27,897 nt of DNA, from assembly GCA_003521815.1 (NCBI GenBank), contig DPHE01000073.1, positions 1-27,897 of the forward strand. Direction: 5' to 3'. This document shows, piece by piece, positions 7,363-15,183 of this stretch (its first letter is position 1; every line of letters starts with the position of its first letter). A program made the translations under genes and the position numbers. The notes beneath the pieces were generated by a model. The model was given only the letters and a program-made list of their open reading frames with translations. It was not told the origin of the DNA and searched no databases. The DNA comes from Colwellia sp. GTDB taxonomy: Bacteria; Pseudomonadota; Gammaproteobacteria; Enterobacterales; Alteromonadaceae.

Positions 7363-9423
7363 ATGACATCACCAACAATTAATGAAAGCCCATTTCCACA
7401 TTTATTATCGCCCTTAGATTTAGGCTTTACTCAATTAGCTAACCGTATTCTAATGGGGTCAATGCATACGGGTCTTGAAGAAGAAAAAGGGGGGTTTAAA
7501 AAATTAGCCGCTTTTTATGAAGCCCGAGCTAAAGGTGGTGTTGGGTTGATTGTTACCGGTGGTGTTAGTCCAAATATGCGTGGCAGAATTGCCCCTTTTG
7601 GCAGTGAACTAAGCCATTTTTGGCATGTGAATAAACATAAACAAGTGACAAAAGCTGTACATAAATATCCAACAAAAATATGTCTACAGTTATTACATAC
7701 AGGTCGTTATGCTTTTCACCCTTTTAGTGTAGCGCCGAGCAAGGTTAAATCGCCTATTACCCCTTTTACTCCTAAGGCGATGTCAATAAGACAAATTAAC
7801 AGCACAATCAAAGATTATGCCCATTCTGCCAGTTTAGCGGCTAAAGCGGGTTACGATGGTGTAGAAATCATGGGCAGTGAAGGGTATTTAATTAATCAAT
7901 TTGCTTGTGTACGAACCAACAAGCGTGATGACGAATGGGGTGGTTCTATTGAAAACCGTATGCGTTTGGGTATTGAAACTATTAAAGCTGTACGGGCAAA
8001 AGTAGATGAAAAATTTATTATTATTTTCCGATTATCTATGCTCGATTTAGTTGAAGGTGGTAATAGTTGGGATGAAGTGGTTACTATGGCAAAGGCGGTA
8101 GAAAAAGCTGGAGCTACATTAATAAATACTGGTATTGGTTGGCACGAAGCGCGTGTACCGACCATAGTAACGTCTGTGCCACGTGCTGCATTTACTTGGG
8201 TTACCGAGAGAATGAAAAAAGAAGTGTCAATACCTTTGATTACGACTAACCGTATTAATACACCAGAGGTAGCTGAAAATATTTTAGCGATGGGGCAGGC
8301 TGACATGGTCTCGATGGCAAGGCCTTTTCTGGCAGATGCTGATTTTGTTAATAAAGCAGCAGAGAACAAATCAGATGAAATTAATACCTGTATTGGTTGC
8401 AATCAGGCATGTTTGGATCATGTCTTTAAACAGCAACGTGCTTCTTGTTTAGTCAATCCTTTTGCCTGTTATGAAACGGAACTTACGCTTAATAAGCTTG
8501 ATAAAAGCCAAAAGTCTAAAAAATTAGCCGTAATAGGTGCGGGTCCTGCCGGTTTAGCCTTTAGTGTTTATGCGGCTAGGCGAGGGCATCAAGTCGAGTT
8601 ATTTGACAAATTAAGTGAGATAGGGGGACAGTTTAATGTGGCTAAACAAATACCGGGCAAAGAGGAGTTTTATGAAACCTTACGCTACTTTAATAAACAG
8701 CTTATTTTACTGAATGTGCCGGTCCATTTAAACAACGAACAAAGTAGCGAGAAACTTTTAGCTGCTGGTTTTGATGAGGTGATTTTAGCGACAGGTATTA
8801 AGCCAAGAAAACTGAATATTGAAGGGATAGATCACCCTAAAGTGCTAAGTTATTTACAAGTATTGAGAGATAACGTTTTTGTGGGTGAAAAAGTGGCCAT
8901 TATTGGCGCTGGCGGCATAGGTTTTGATGTGGCTACCTACCTTGCGGAAAAAGGTGAATCGTTGACGACAGACCTAAATGCCTGGTTAAAAAATTGGGGC
9001 GTAGATAAAGCTTATCAACAATCAGGTGCTCTGCTAGAAAAGAAATCAGCGCAGCCTTACGTACCTGAACGACAAATTACCTTATTACAACGAAAAGCGA
9101 CGAAGGTGGGCAAATATTTAGGTAAAACTTCTGGTTGGGTGCATCGCACTAATTTAATAAATCATGGCGTTAAAATGTTACCGGGTGTGAGTTATAAATC
9201 AATTACTGATGATGGCTTACTCATTGAAATTGAGGGTAAAGAGCAATTACTAGCAGTTGATAATGTCATTATATGTGCAGGGCAAGAATCAAATCGAGAA
9301 TTACAGCAGGCGCTTGAAAGTGGTGGTATGAGCGTTCACCTTATTGGTGGTGCGAATGTTGCCACTGAACTTGATGCAAAACGTGCCATTCGACAAGCAG
9401 CTGAGTTAGCTGTGATCATCTAA
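7363..9423 (+). CDS. fadH: 2,4-dienoyl-CoA reductase (NADPH)
   Basis: FadH reduces 2,4-dienoyl-CoA with NADPH, allowing beta-oxidation of unsaturated fatty acids with even-position double bonds. The 686-residue length fits the family (E. coli 672). An N-terminal FMN-binding TIM barrel covers about residues 10-340. It includes GYDGVEIMGSEGYLINQF, with the expected catalytic tyrosine, and a histidine in GIGWHEARVP. The 4Fe-4S ligands follow as CIGCNQAC...SCLVNP near residues 345-368. Next come an FAD/NADPH domain with VIGAGPAGLAFSVYAARRGH and a second dinucleotide fold, AIIGAGGIGFDVATYL. The ATG at 7363 is close behind a candidate FadR operator, consistent with fatty-acid control. pssA follows on the same strand after 94 bases. 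Confidence 0.97.
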   Translation: MTSPTINESPFPHLLSPLDLGFTQLANRILMGSMHTGLEEEKGGFKKLAAFYEARAKGGVGLIVTGGVSPNMRGRIAPFGSELSHFWHVNKHKQVTKAVHKYPTKICLQLLHTGRYAFHPFSVAPSKVKSPITPFTPKAMSIRQINSTIKDYAHSASLAAKAGYDGVEIMGSEGYLINQFACVRTNKRDDEWGGSIENRMRLGIETIKAVRAKVDEKFIIIFRLSMLDLVEGGNSWDEVVTMAKAVEKAGATLINTGIGWHEARVPTIVTSVPRAAFTWVTERMKKEVSIPLITTNRINTPEVAENILAMGQADMVSMARPFLADADFVNKAAENKSDEINTCIGCNQACLDHVFKQQRASCLVNPFACYETELTLNKLDKSQKSKKLAVIGAGPAGLAFSVYAARRGHQVELFDKLSEIGGQFNVAKQIPGKEEFYETLRYFNKQLILLNVPVHLNNEQSSEKLLAAGFDEVILATGIKPRKLNIEGIDHPKVLSYLQVLRDNVFVGEKVAIIGAGGIGFDVATYLAEKGESLTTDLNAWLKNWGVDKAYQQSGALLEKKSAQPYVPERQITLLQRKATKVGKYLGKTSGWVHRTNLINHGVKMLPGVSYKSITDDGLLIEIEGKEQLLAVDNVIICAGQESNRELQQALESGGMSVHLIGGANVATELDAKRAIRQAAELAVII

Positions 9424-9517
9424 TGCGGTGATTTGTTGGTAAATCAGTGTAAAGCAGTATAAAACAAGGCTATACTGCTGCTAACGTAATTATTGTGAAG
9501 TAAGTAAGATTTTACCT

Positions 9518-10858
9518 TTGACTTTTGAAATGAAAAATTTATTGGTTAGTAGTGGTGATATAGACATTTTCTCTACGCCAAAAGAATATAAAGCACAGTT
9601 GTTGTCACTGATTTCGAGTGCTCGCCAACGTATCTATATATCAGCACTTTATGTACAAGATGATGACGCTGGAAGAGAAGTGCTGCATGCATTGTATCAA
9701 GCTAAGGCTAAAACCTCTGAATTAGACATAAAAATTTTTGTTGATTATCATCGCGGTCAACGTGGCCTTATAGGTGAAAAAGGAAGTCTGGGAAATCGGG
9801 CTATATATCTTGCACTTGCTGAACAATATCAACAACAAATTGCTATTTATGGCGTTGCGGTAAAACCTAAAGAGTTGTTTGGCGTGTTACATTTAAAGGG
9901 TATGGTTTTTGATGATGTGCTTTTTTATACGGGTGCAAGTATTAATGATATTTATATGCAGCAGGGAACGCGGTATCGCTTAGATCGTTATTATCAAATT
10001 ACTTGTGCGCCGCTAGCGAATAGCTTTTGTCAGTATCTAACGAATACTTTTGTAAAATCCAATTTGGCTCCTTTATTAAATGAGCCAAACTTACCAAATC
10101 AAGCGCAGCAAAGGCGTAATATCATTGTGTTGAGATCTTTGTTAAAGACATCAGCTTATAAAATACAACCTGCGGATGATAAAAAAGCATCTGGTGTTGT
10201 TATTAACCCAATATCAATTATGCCTTTGATTGGTTATGGGCGGAGAAAAAATCAGTTAAATAAAGTGATTCGCCAAACCATCAAAAATACTGAACAAAAA
10301 CTATTAATTTTAACCCCTTATTTTAATTTACCGCCAGTACTAGCGCGTGATGTGATTAAAGCATTAAAGCGTGGCATAAACATAACAATTGTTGTAGGGG
10401 ATAAAACCGCGAATGATTTTTATATTGCAGATGAAAACGAATTCACCACCATAGGTATCGTGCCTTATATTTATGAAATGTTATTAAAACGTTTTGTGAA
10501 ACGATATCAGAACTTTATTGATAATGGACTATTAACTATACATGTATGGCAAAATGAAAAGAATAGTTTTCATCTAAAAGGGATTATAAGTGATGAGCGT
10601 TATCATTTATTAACAGGTAATAATTTGAACCCACGTGCTTGGTCATTGGATTTAGAGAACGGTTTATTACTTGATGACCCTTCACAAGGATTGATGCCTA
10701 AAGTCTCTGCTGAACTTATCAATATTATGAAATATGCCAAACCGATTAATCATTACACTGAAATTGAAGGCGTTAGTGACTACCCGGATAAACCGAAAAA
10801 ACTCCTTAAAAAAATACGTATAACCCAAATCGACCGAATTTTAAAACGTTTTTTGTGA
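9518..10858 (+). CDS. pssA: CDP-diacylglycerol-serine O-phosphatidyltransferase (PssA, PLD type)
   Basis: PssA makes phosphatidylserine from CDP-diacylglycerol and serine, the first committed step to phosphatidylethanolamine. It works as a peripheral enzyme at the inner membrane. The 446 residues match the E. coli type (451). Both phospholipase-D-like HKD motifs are visible: HLKGMVFDDVLFYTGAS near residue 128 and HLKGIISDERYHLLTGNN near residue 348. The N-terminal region includes DIKIFVDYHRGQRGLIG. The reading frame opens with TTG at 9518, preceded by a weak AAG-rich ribosome site; an ATG four codons later (9530) is an alternative. The C terminus is basic (KPKKLLKKIRITQIDRILKR), suitable for contact with acidic phospholipids. 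Confidence 0.96.
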   Translation: MTFEMKNLLVSSGDIDIFSTPKEYKAQLLSLISSARQRIYISALYVQDDDAGREVLHALYQAKAKTSELDIKIFVDYHRGQRGLIGEKGSLGNRAIYLALAEQYQQQIAIYGVAVKPKELFGVLHLKGMVFDDVLFYTGASINDIYMQQGTRYRLDRYYQITCAPLANSFCQYLTNTFVKSNLAPLLNEPNLPNQAQQRRNIIVLRSLLKTSAYKIQPADDKKASGVVINPISIMPLIGYGRRKNQLNKVIRQTIKNTEQKLLILTPYFNLPPVLARDVIKALKRGINITIVVGDKTANDFYIADENEFTTIGIVPYIYEMLLKRFVKRYQNFIDNGLLTIHVWQNEKNSFHLKGIISDERYHLLTGNNLNPRAWSLDLENGLLLDDPSQGLMPKVSAELINIMKYAKPINHYTEIEGVSDYPDKPKKLLKKIRITQIDRILKRFL

Positions 10859-10894
10859 TCGGTTCTATGAGAAGTTAGTATTTTTGTCTAAGGG

Positions 10895-12553
10895 TTAAAA
10901 AGAATGTTTCGCTTCAACTCTGATTTCAAAGCTATTAATGCCAGTGTTATTACTTTGTGGAAAGGCAAAATCAATATGTATCACTTGATGACTTCTGGTT
11001 GAATGAGGTGAATAAAGTCTTGCGCCGATACCGACAGAATGCAATAAAGCCTCTTCACTATTATCAGCGACTGAATCACCAAAAGATTTACCGCTATCTA
11101 AGAAGGCTACACCCGCTAAATCAAACAATTTAAATAAATTGATATGTGGATAATATCGTATTTCACTAGTGAACTTTATACTATGCTCGCCATGTTGGTA
11201 TTGCAGCGGAAATCCTCGTAACCCACTACTTCCACCTATAGTAATAGGCTTATCAAGGTATTGGTTTTTACTCACTATACTGGTATTGCTTAAATAAAAT
11301 CCCCAGCTCGGATCGATATTGTAAAAATACTCGGCATTAATGCTGAGTAATAAGCGATTATCATGTTGCTTATAAATGTCATTATGAAGGGCTATATTCA
11401 TAAGTAATAGCGCTTTATCATGAATTTCAAAGCCCTTACCTATATTTACTTGAAATAAAGCCCAAGCATTGTTTTTTTTTGTACCATCACTAATTCCTAA
11501 GCGAGAGCTCAATTTCCAACCATGATTAAAGTCTTCTATTTGAGTAATCAAATGGATATTGGTCAGTTTTTTAAAGTTTTTCTCTATATAGTCAACACCT
11601 AGCCATGGATAGATAAAGTCTCGATCTTGCGGGAGAAACGATGAGTTAATACTATTTTCAGTGTTATCTACAGGAAAAAATGTATGCTGGTCTTGAGTGA
11701 TACCGATACGGTATCTTAATGATGCACTGTTAGTATTAGAATCAAGCCAAGCATATTCTGCATTTTTAAAACTGACATTATGCGTAAATATTGCTAGTTC
11801 ACTATTATTTTGATAAATGGTGTCGTTATGTGACTCTTCATTAAAACCAATGTTATAGGCATCATTGGTATAAAAGCTGGCAAAGTGTTTTTGTAAAAAG
11901 AGCGATTGTTGAGTACCATCATCGTTGTCGGCAAAACGTAATTTTATATCAATATTTTTTTTTCGAAATAAAGGAATAGTACTTTTTAATTTATAGCCTT
12001 TACGTTGTGAACTTTTATATGTTTGAATCTCTACTCCAATCCCTAAACCCAGTAAATTACGCTCTTTTATACCGAAGCTATAAGTACTTTCACCCCCTTG
12101 GCGACCAAAACTGATGGTTGGCATTAGCGACCAATTGTCCCAAGTAGTGACGGTGATATTTTCTAGCATTTTATCACTGGTTATTTTAGCATCACGTAAA
12201 TATTTTCGACTGCGTAAATGTCTTTCTAATTCAGCCATATCAGCAAAGTTTTTATCACATTTTTCAATAAAAAAAGCCGCTTCATTTTCAAGTGTTATTT
12301 TTTTAGTATCTATATGAATAGCATTAGCCCAATGATGCACAACGGAAAAGCCTTGTTCATTCTCATCAAAAATAGTTTGAGGTTTGAAAATGACTTTTTG
12401 TCGTCCTTGAGAGCAAGTTTTTTCTTGTCCATAAACGTGTGATATCGATATACCTAGTATGAATATAGAGATCAAAATCGATTTGATAGGCCTACTGGGG
12501 GTACCTACATTCACACTTTGGGTAATATGATAATTTTCAATAAAAATATTCAT
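10895..12553 (-). CDS. Omp85-family outer-membrane barrel protein
   Basis: This 552-residue protein starts with a long n-region and a hydrophobic stretch (about residues 24-40, then SHVYGQEK), consistent with an N-terminal signal peptide. Residues 60-140 look like a single POTRA-type domain. From about 145 onward there is a 16-strand-like barrel of alternating residues. The strongest evidence is GGSSGLRGFPLQ near residue 440, the RGF motif of the Omp85 L6 loop, followed by FDLAGVAFLDSGKSF. The last residue is phenylalanine, as in proteins recognised by the BAM complex. Omp85 proteins insert or translocate polypeptides across the outer membrane. BamA has five POTRAs and TamA three, so this is neither. 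Its start overlaps the stop of the upstream two-helix gene as ATGA, and an AAAGGG ribosome site precedes it. Confidence 0.75.
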   Translation of the reverse strand: MNIFIENYHITQSVNVGTPSRPIKSILISIFILGISISHVYGQEKTCSQGRQKVIFKPQTIFDENEQGFSVVHHWANAIHIDTKKITLENEAAFFIEKCDKNFADMAELERHLRSRKYLRDAKITSDKMLENITVTTWDNWSLMPTISFGRQGGESTYSFGIKERNLLGLGIGVEIQTYKSSQRKGYKLKSTIPLFRKKNIDIKLRFADNDDGTQQSLFLQKHFASFYTNDAYNIGFNEESHNDTIYQNNSELAIFTHNVSFKNAEYAWLDSNTNSASLRYRIGITQDQHTFFPVDNTENSINSSFLPQDRDFIYPWLGVDYIEKNFKKLTNIHLITQIEDFNHGWKLSSRLGISDGTKKNNAWALFQVNIGKGFEIHDKALLLMNIALHNDIYKQHDNRLLLSINAEYFYNIDPSWGFYLSNTSIVSKNQYLDKPITIGGSSGLRGFPLQYQHGEHSIKFTSEIRYYPHINLFKLFDLAGVAFLDSGKSFGDSVADNSEEALLHSVGIGARLYSPHSTRSHQVIHIDFAFPQSNNTGINSFEIRVEAKHSF

Positions 12554-12750
12554 AGCCCTTTAAGGAGAAATACTTTACCTGCTGCATAGGCACAATTAAC
12601 AATGGTAATGATACTAATAAATGACTCAATGGTAGGATGTTTAGCTCCATTTTTACTTCCTTTTATGAGTAAGCTGACTTTTTCATATAACGTTATTATA
12701 CTGATTAAAATGAATAAAAGTAGAGATATATAATGAATGTATAAATCCAC
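12550..12750 (-). CDS. Small two-helix membrane protein coupled to the Omp85 gene
   Basis: The gene encodes about 66-68 residues, depending on the start. The minus strand reads GTG ATG GTG at 12756-12748, and GGAG lies five bases before the third of these codons, so I favour the GTG at 12750. The protein has two hydrophobic segments, IHYISLLLFILISIITLY and ESFISIITIVNCAYAAGKVF, separated by a short basic loop (KGSKNGAKHP). It is therefore a predicted inner-membrane hairpin. Its stop overlaps the Omp85 start (ATGA), so the two are probably translated together. I do not recognise the family. A role assisting the outer-membrane partner is inference from coupling only. Confidence 0.6.
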   Translation of the reverse strand: MDLYIHYISLLLFILISIITLYEKVSLLIKGSKNGAKHPTIESFISIITIVNCAYAAGKVFLLKGL

Positions 12751-12756
12751 CATCAC

Positions 12757-13314
12757 TCCGCGATTTAACTATGCGGATTCACTTGAACACATAAATAATA
12801 CTAACTTCTTGTATGATTTGAGGGAGCCAACAAGCCTATTTTTCGGTTATTTACTCTTGATTTAGATCCCATAAAATGACAATTGGTTATTTCCAAAATA
12901 GAGATTTCATATTACGGACAATGGTTTTGTAGGTAATAATTTGAAGTGTAGGCCTTTATTAGTCAGATTGGCGGGGCATCTTTGATGTATATCAAGAACT
13001 CTGGCAACACGATGAAAAATGTTTGTTGTGCACTCCTGCGATGGTACATTTTTATTGCCAAACTCAACAATTGCAGAAAATAGAGGACGATATTAAGATA
13101 GAGCTAACACAGCATTTAGATCAAGCTAAAGTAATCTAAACTTAGCAAAATCAACTAGCTAGAAATAAATCGCTTTTAAATGTAAAAAGCACTCGAATTT
13201 TATCGGTTCTCCCTATAGAATTACTCTCTTAATTAAATTTTTTATAACTCTAGTATAAGTTGTTTATTTGGTATTCACCTTGTTTTAGAAGTGCACAACT
13301 TAATAGGATTTTTC
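12757..13314. other. Long gap before ssb with a gene remnant
   Basis: This 558-base stretch lacks an intact gene. It must contain the promoters of the Omp85 pair (minus) and ssb (plus). A protein-like open frame without a usable start occupies 12963-13139 and is listed separately. The rest is AT-rich. No tRNA, terminal inverted repeat, or LexA-type box upstream of ssb is visible. A TATAAG sequence near 13253 could be part of an ssb promoter. Confidence 0.45.
12963..13139 (+). pseudogene. Possible 5'-truncated gene remnant
   Basis: The frame after a TAG is open for 58 codons and ends at TAA (13137-13139). The translation contains FDVYQELWQHDEKCLLCTPA and ends with IKIELTQHLDQAKVI. It looks like the end of a soluble helical protein with a CxxC pair, not random translation. 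It has no ATG, GTG or TTG near its 5' end; the first ATG is halfway in. I do not recognise the parent family. It could also be a chance frame. Confidence 0.35.
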
Positions 13315-13953
13315 ATGGCTGGTGTAAATAAAGTAACAATTTTAGGTAACTTAGGTAAAGATCCTGAGGTACGTTTTATGCCAAATGGTGGCGCAGTAGC
13401 GAATATTACTGTAGCAACGTCTGATACATGGAAAGATAAGCAAACGGGTGAGAAAAAAGAAAGAACTGAATGGCATCGTGTGGTGATGTTCGGTAAATTA
13501 GCCGAAATTGCCGGTGAATATTTAAAAAAAGGCTCAAAGGTATATCTTGAAGGCTCATTACAAACACGTAAATGGACTAACCAACAAGGTCAAGATCAAT
13601 ATACGACTGAAATAGTATTACAAGGCTTTAATGGTGTAATGCAAATGTTAGATGGAAAACCATCAGGTCAACAAAGTGGTTTCCAGCAACAAGAACAGCA
13701 ACAAAGTGGTGGCTTTCAACAGCAAGCTCCTCAACAACCATCATCGCAACAGCAATATAATAAACCGGCACAGCAACAGGGTGGTTTTAAACAACAAGCT
13801 CCTCAGCAGCAAGGTGGTTATACTTCGCAACCACAAGGTGGTTTTCAGCAGCAACACTCTCCGCAACAGCAAGGTGGTTTCTCTCAGCAGCAAGCACCTA
13901 AAGTAAATCCTCAAGAACCATCAATTGATTTTGATGATGATATACCGTTCTAG
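13315..13953 (+). CDS. ssb: Single-stranded DNA-binding protein
   Basis: SSB coats single-stranded DNA as a tetramer during replication, recombination and repair, and recruits partners through its C-terminal tip. From the ATG at 13315 (AGGA ribosome site) the protein has 212 residues and starts MAGVNKVTILGNLGKDPEVR. A GTG at 13291 would add eight residues that the family lacks. The OB fold covers about residues 1-112. The linker that follows (about 115-200) is strongly biased to Gln, Gly and Pro, with repeated QQGGF and QQAPQQ units. The tip is SIDFDDDIPF, the conserved acidic partner-binding peptide. The protein is longer than E. coli SSB (178) because of this linker. A clear terminator follows. 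Confidence 0.97.
   Translation: MAGVNKVTILGNLGKDPEVRFMPNGGAVANITVATSDTWKDKQTGEKKERTEWHRVVMFGKLAEIAGEYLKKGSKVYLEGSLQTRKWTNQQGQDQYTTEIVLQGFNGVMQMLDGKPSGQQSGFQQQEQQQSGGFQQQAPQQPSSQQQYNKPAQQQGGFKQQAPQQQGGYTSQPQGGFQQQHSPQQQGGFSQQQAPKVNPQEPSIDFDDDIPF
13655..13905 (+). repeat. Imperfect glutamine-codon repeats inside ssb
   Basis: This segment of ssb is built from degenerate repeats of CAACAG-like glutamine codons interspersed with GGTGGTTT (Gly-Gly-Phe) blocks. It is low-complexity coding DNA and likely to vary in length between strains. Confidence 0.7.
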
Positions 13954-13989
13954 TTTCCCAAAAAATAAATTGTAAAGTTTAAATTAAAT

Positions 13990-14015
13990 AAAACCCTGTT
14001 AATTCAGGGTTTTTT
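13990..14015 (+). terminator. Rho-independent terminator of ssb
   Basis: AAAACCCTG and CAGGGTTTT form a nine-base stem around TTAATT, ending in a run of six T. It sits 36 bases past the ssb stop. Confidence 0.9.
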
Positions 14016-14111
14016 ATGGTTGAAATAAAATCACCCTAATTTTTATGTAGCGTTTTATATGATGTTATAAGAAGGTTAAGAAAGCTTCCGTCATTTTTTA
14101 ATTTTACCAAA

Positions 14112-14585
14112 CTACAAATCGACGGCTGTAATTAAAAAATATGTTGGCCAAATTTCTCGTACTTGATTGTTCCAGCATGGATCAATTTTTTCATCTGATA
14201 ATAGTAAAAGCCAGAATTTAGCCCATTTATGGACACTTTTACCTGATTTACTTAATTTCAATGGTGAGAACCGACGTTGATAATTATTACCTTTGTATTC
14301 AACGATAGCGTTATTCTTAGCTCTCTTATGTAGATCATCTAAGGCTGTAGTGATCAATTCGACCTCTGACAACGGCATGATTTTTTGTCTTTTTAAACAG
14401 GCCAATATCTCAGCCTTCTTTATAGATACCTGCATATAGGTATCTATATGTGGAGTGTAAACCATCCCTGTTAGTCCATAGATAGAGGCACGTTCTCTAT
14501 CTGCTATTTCCTTTAAAGGAATAAGTTGCTCATTAATAGCATTTAACTCACTGATCACATACAGTGTATTATTCGATTTTGACAA
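14112..14585 (-). CDS. Hypothetical protein, 157 residues
   Basis: I do not recognise this protein. The frame opens with a TTG at 14585, with GGGA eight bases upstream; there is no ATG within the first 40 codons. The N-terminal half is helical with mixed charge (LYVISELNAINEQLIPLKEI). The C-terminal half is basic and aromatic, including YKGNNYQRRFSPLKLSKSGK and a hydrophobic WAKFWLLLLSDE. No signal peptide or clear transmembrane span is seen. It is convergent with ssb and isolated from other genes. It may be a lineage-restricted accessory gene. Coding status is supported only by an uninterrupted frame and normal-looking composition. Confidence 0.5.
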   Translation of the reverse strand: MSKSNNTLYVISELNAINEQLIPLKEIADRERASIYGLTGMVYTPHIDTYMQVSIKKAEILACLKRQKIMPLSEVELITTALDDLHKRAKNNAIVEYKGNNYQRRFSPLKLSKSGKSVHKWAKFWLLLLSDEKIDPCWNNQVREIWPTYFLITAVDL

Positions 14586-14915
14586 TTATTACGTCCCATA
14601 ACTTAACATTTAATAATCTTAGTTTAGCATTAACTTTGTGGATCAATATGATTAGCAATACGGTTGCTTAAACTAAACCAAGAAATAAACACTTATTTAA
14701 AACGAGTAATGATTCTGTCCATTTTATCCAATCACGACTCGCTTCGCGATCACTTGGAATTCAATTCATTTCATTCAATGTGATATATACAATATTAGTA
14801 TATATTTGGGTATTAGCGTGAGATTCGTTGCAGACAGTCAATTTAACAATTTATAAGATAAAAGGAATTTTTATAAAATACTAAGGCGTGTGTTGTAGAG
14901 GAGGATGTCAGTTGG
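14586..14915. other. Gap between the 157-residue gene and the oxidoreductase-like gene
   Basis: This is 330 bases of AT-rich DNA. It includes a perfect eight-base inverted repeat at 14783-14805 (ATATATAC, seven-base loop, GTATATAT) and the upstream region of the 157-residue gene. A longer minus-strand frame at 14843-15040 runs out of phase with the recognised cysteine-motif gene and is treated as a shadow. No other gene is visible. Confidence 0.45.
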
Positions 14916-15080
14916 CTATGTAACACTGTTTTGTGTTTGTTGTTCTCTGATTTTTGCTTGTTCAATACGCCATTTTTGTAGCTCTGCATAATAAGGATCC
15001 CATACACAAGGATTACAAGCACCACCACCGCAGCAGTCATCGTCGGCAGGAGGTGTAGGTTTTTCTATTGATAGGCCCAT
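14916..15080 (-). CDS. Short oxidoreductase-like domain protein (54 residues)
   Basis: Reading from the ATG at 15080 gives a 54-residue protein. Residues 8-34 contain PTPPADDDCCGGGACNPCVW followed by DPYYAEL. This is the Pro-rich, CCGxGCxxCVWDxYxxEL signature of the oxidoreductase-like N-terminal family (Pfam 'Oxidored-like'), also found in eukaryotic OXLD1 proteins. The four cysteines suggest metal or cofactor binding, but the biochemical role is not established. The C-terminal tail is a charged helix rich in Gln (WRIEQAKIREQQTQ). A TATAAT at 15109-15114 (minus strand) gives a plausible -10, and GAGA precedes the ATG. The gene follows accC on the same strand direction but has the accC terminator immediately downstream in the map, so it is probably expressed alone. 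Confidence 0.8.
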   Translation of the reverse strand: MGLSIEKPTPPADDDCCGGGACNPCVWDPYYAELQKWRIEQAKIREQQTQNSVT

Positions 15081-15133
15081 GGTTTGTCTCGTTTGGATTA
15101 CTAATACTATTATACAATAAATTGTTAGAAAAC

Positions 15134-15163
15134 AAAAAAGCCCTGCAAATGCAGAGCTTTTTT
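15134..15163 (-). terminator. Rho-independent terminator of the aroQ-accBC operon
   Basis: AAAAAAGCCCTGC and GCAGAGCTTTTTT pair around AAAT with one mismatch. Read on the minus strand, the stem ends in a T run about 20 bases after the accC stop. The A/T flanks on both sides would let it act in both directions. Confidence 0.85.
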
Positions 15164-15183
15164 GTTGAATGCTATTATCTAAT

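Noticed and set aside
13652..13906. 84-codon plus-strand frame inside ssb
   Set aside because: Its Asn/Ser/Lys/Val-rich translation is the off-frame reading of the glutamine-codon repeats of ssb.
14783..14805. ATATATAC/GTATATAT inverted repeat as an operator or terminator
   Set aside because: Pure A/T/C/G-poor alternation in AT-rich DNA with no T tract and no adjacent gene start; easily due to chance.
14843..15040. 65-codon minus-strand frame with a hydrophobic N terminus
   Set aside because: It is out of phase with the 14916-15080 frame, which carries a recognisable conserved cysteine signature; it is a shadow.
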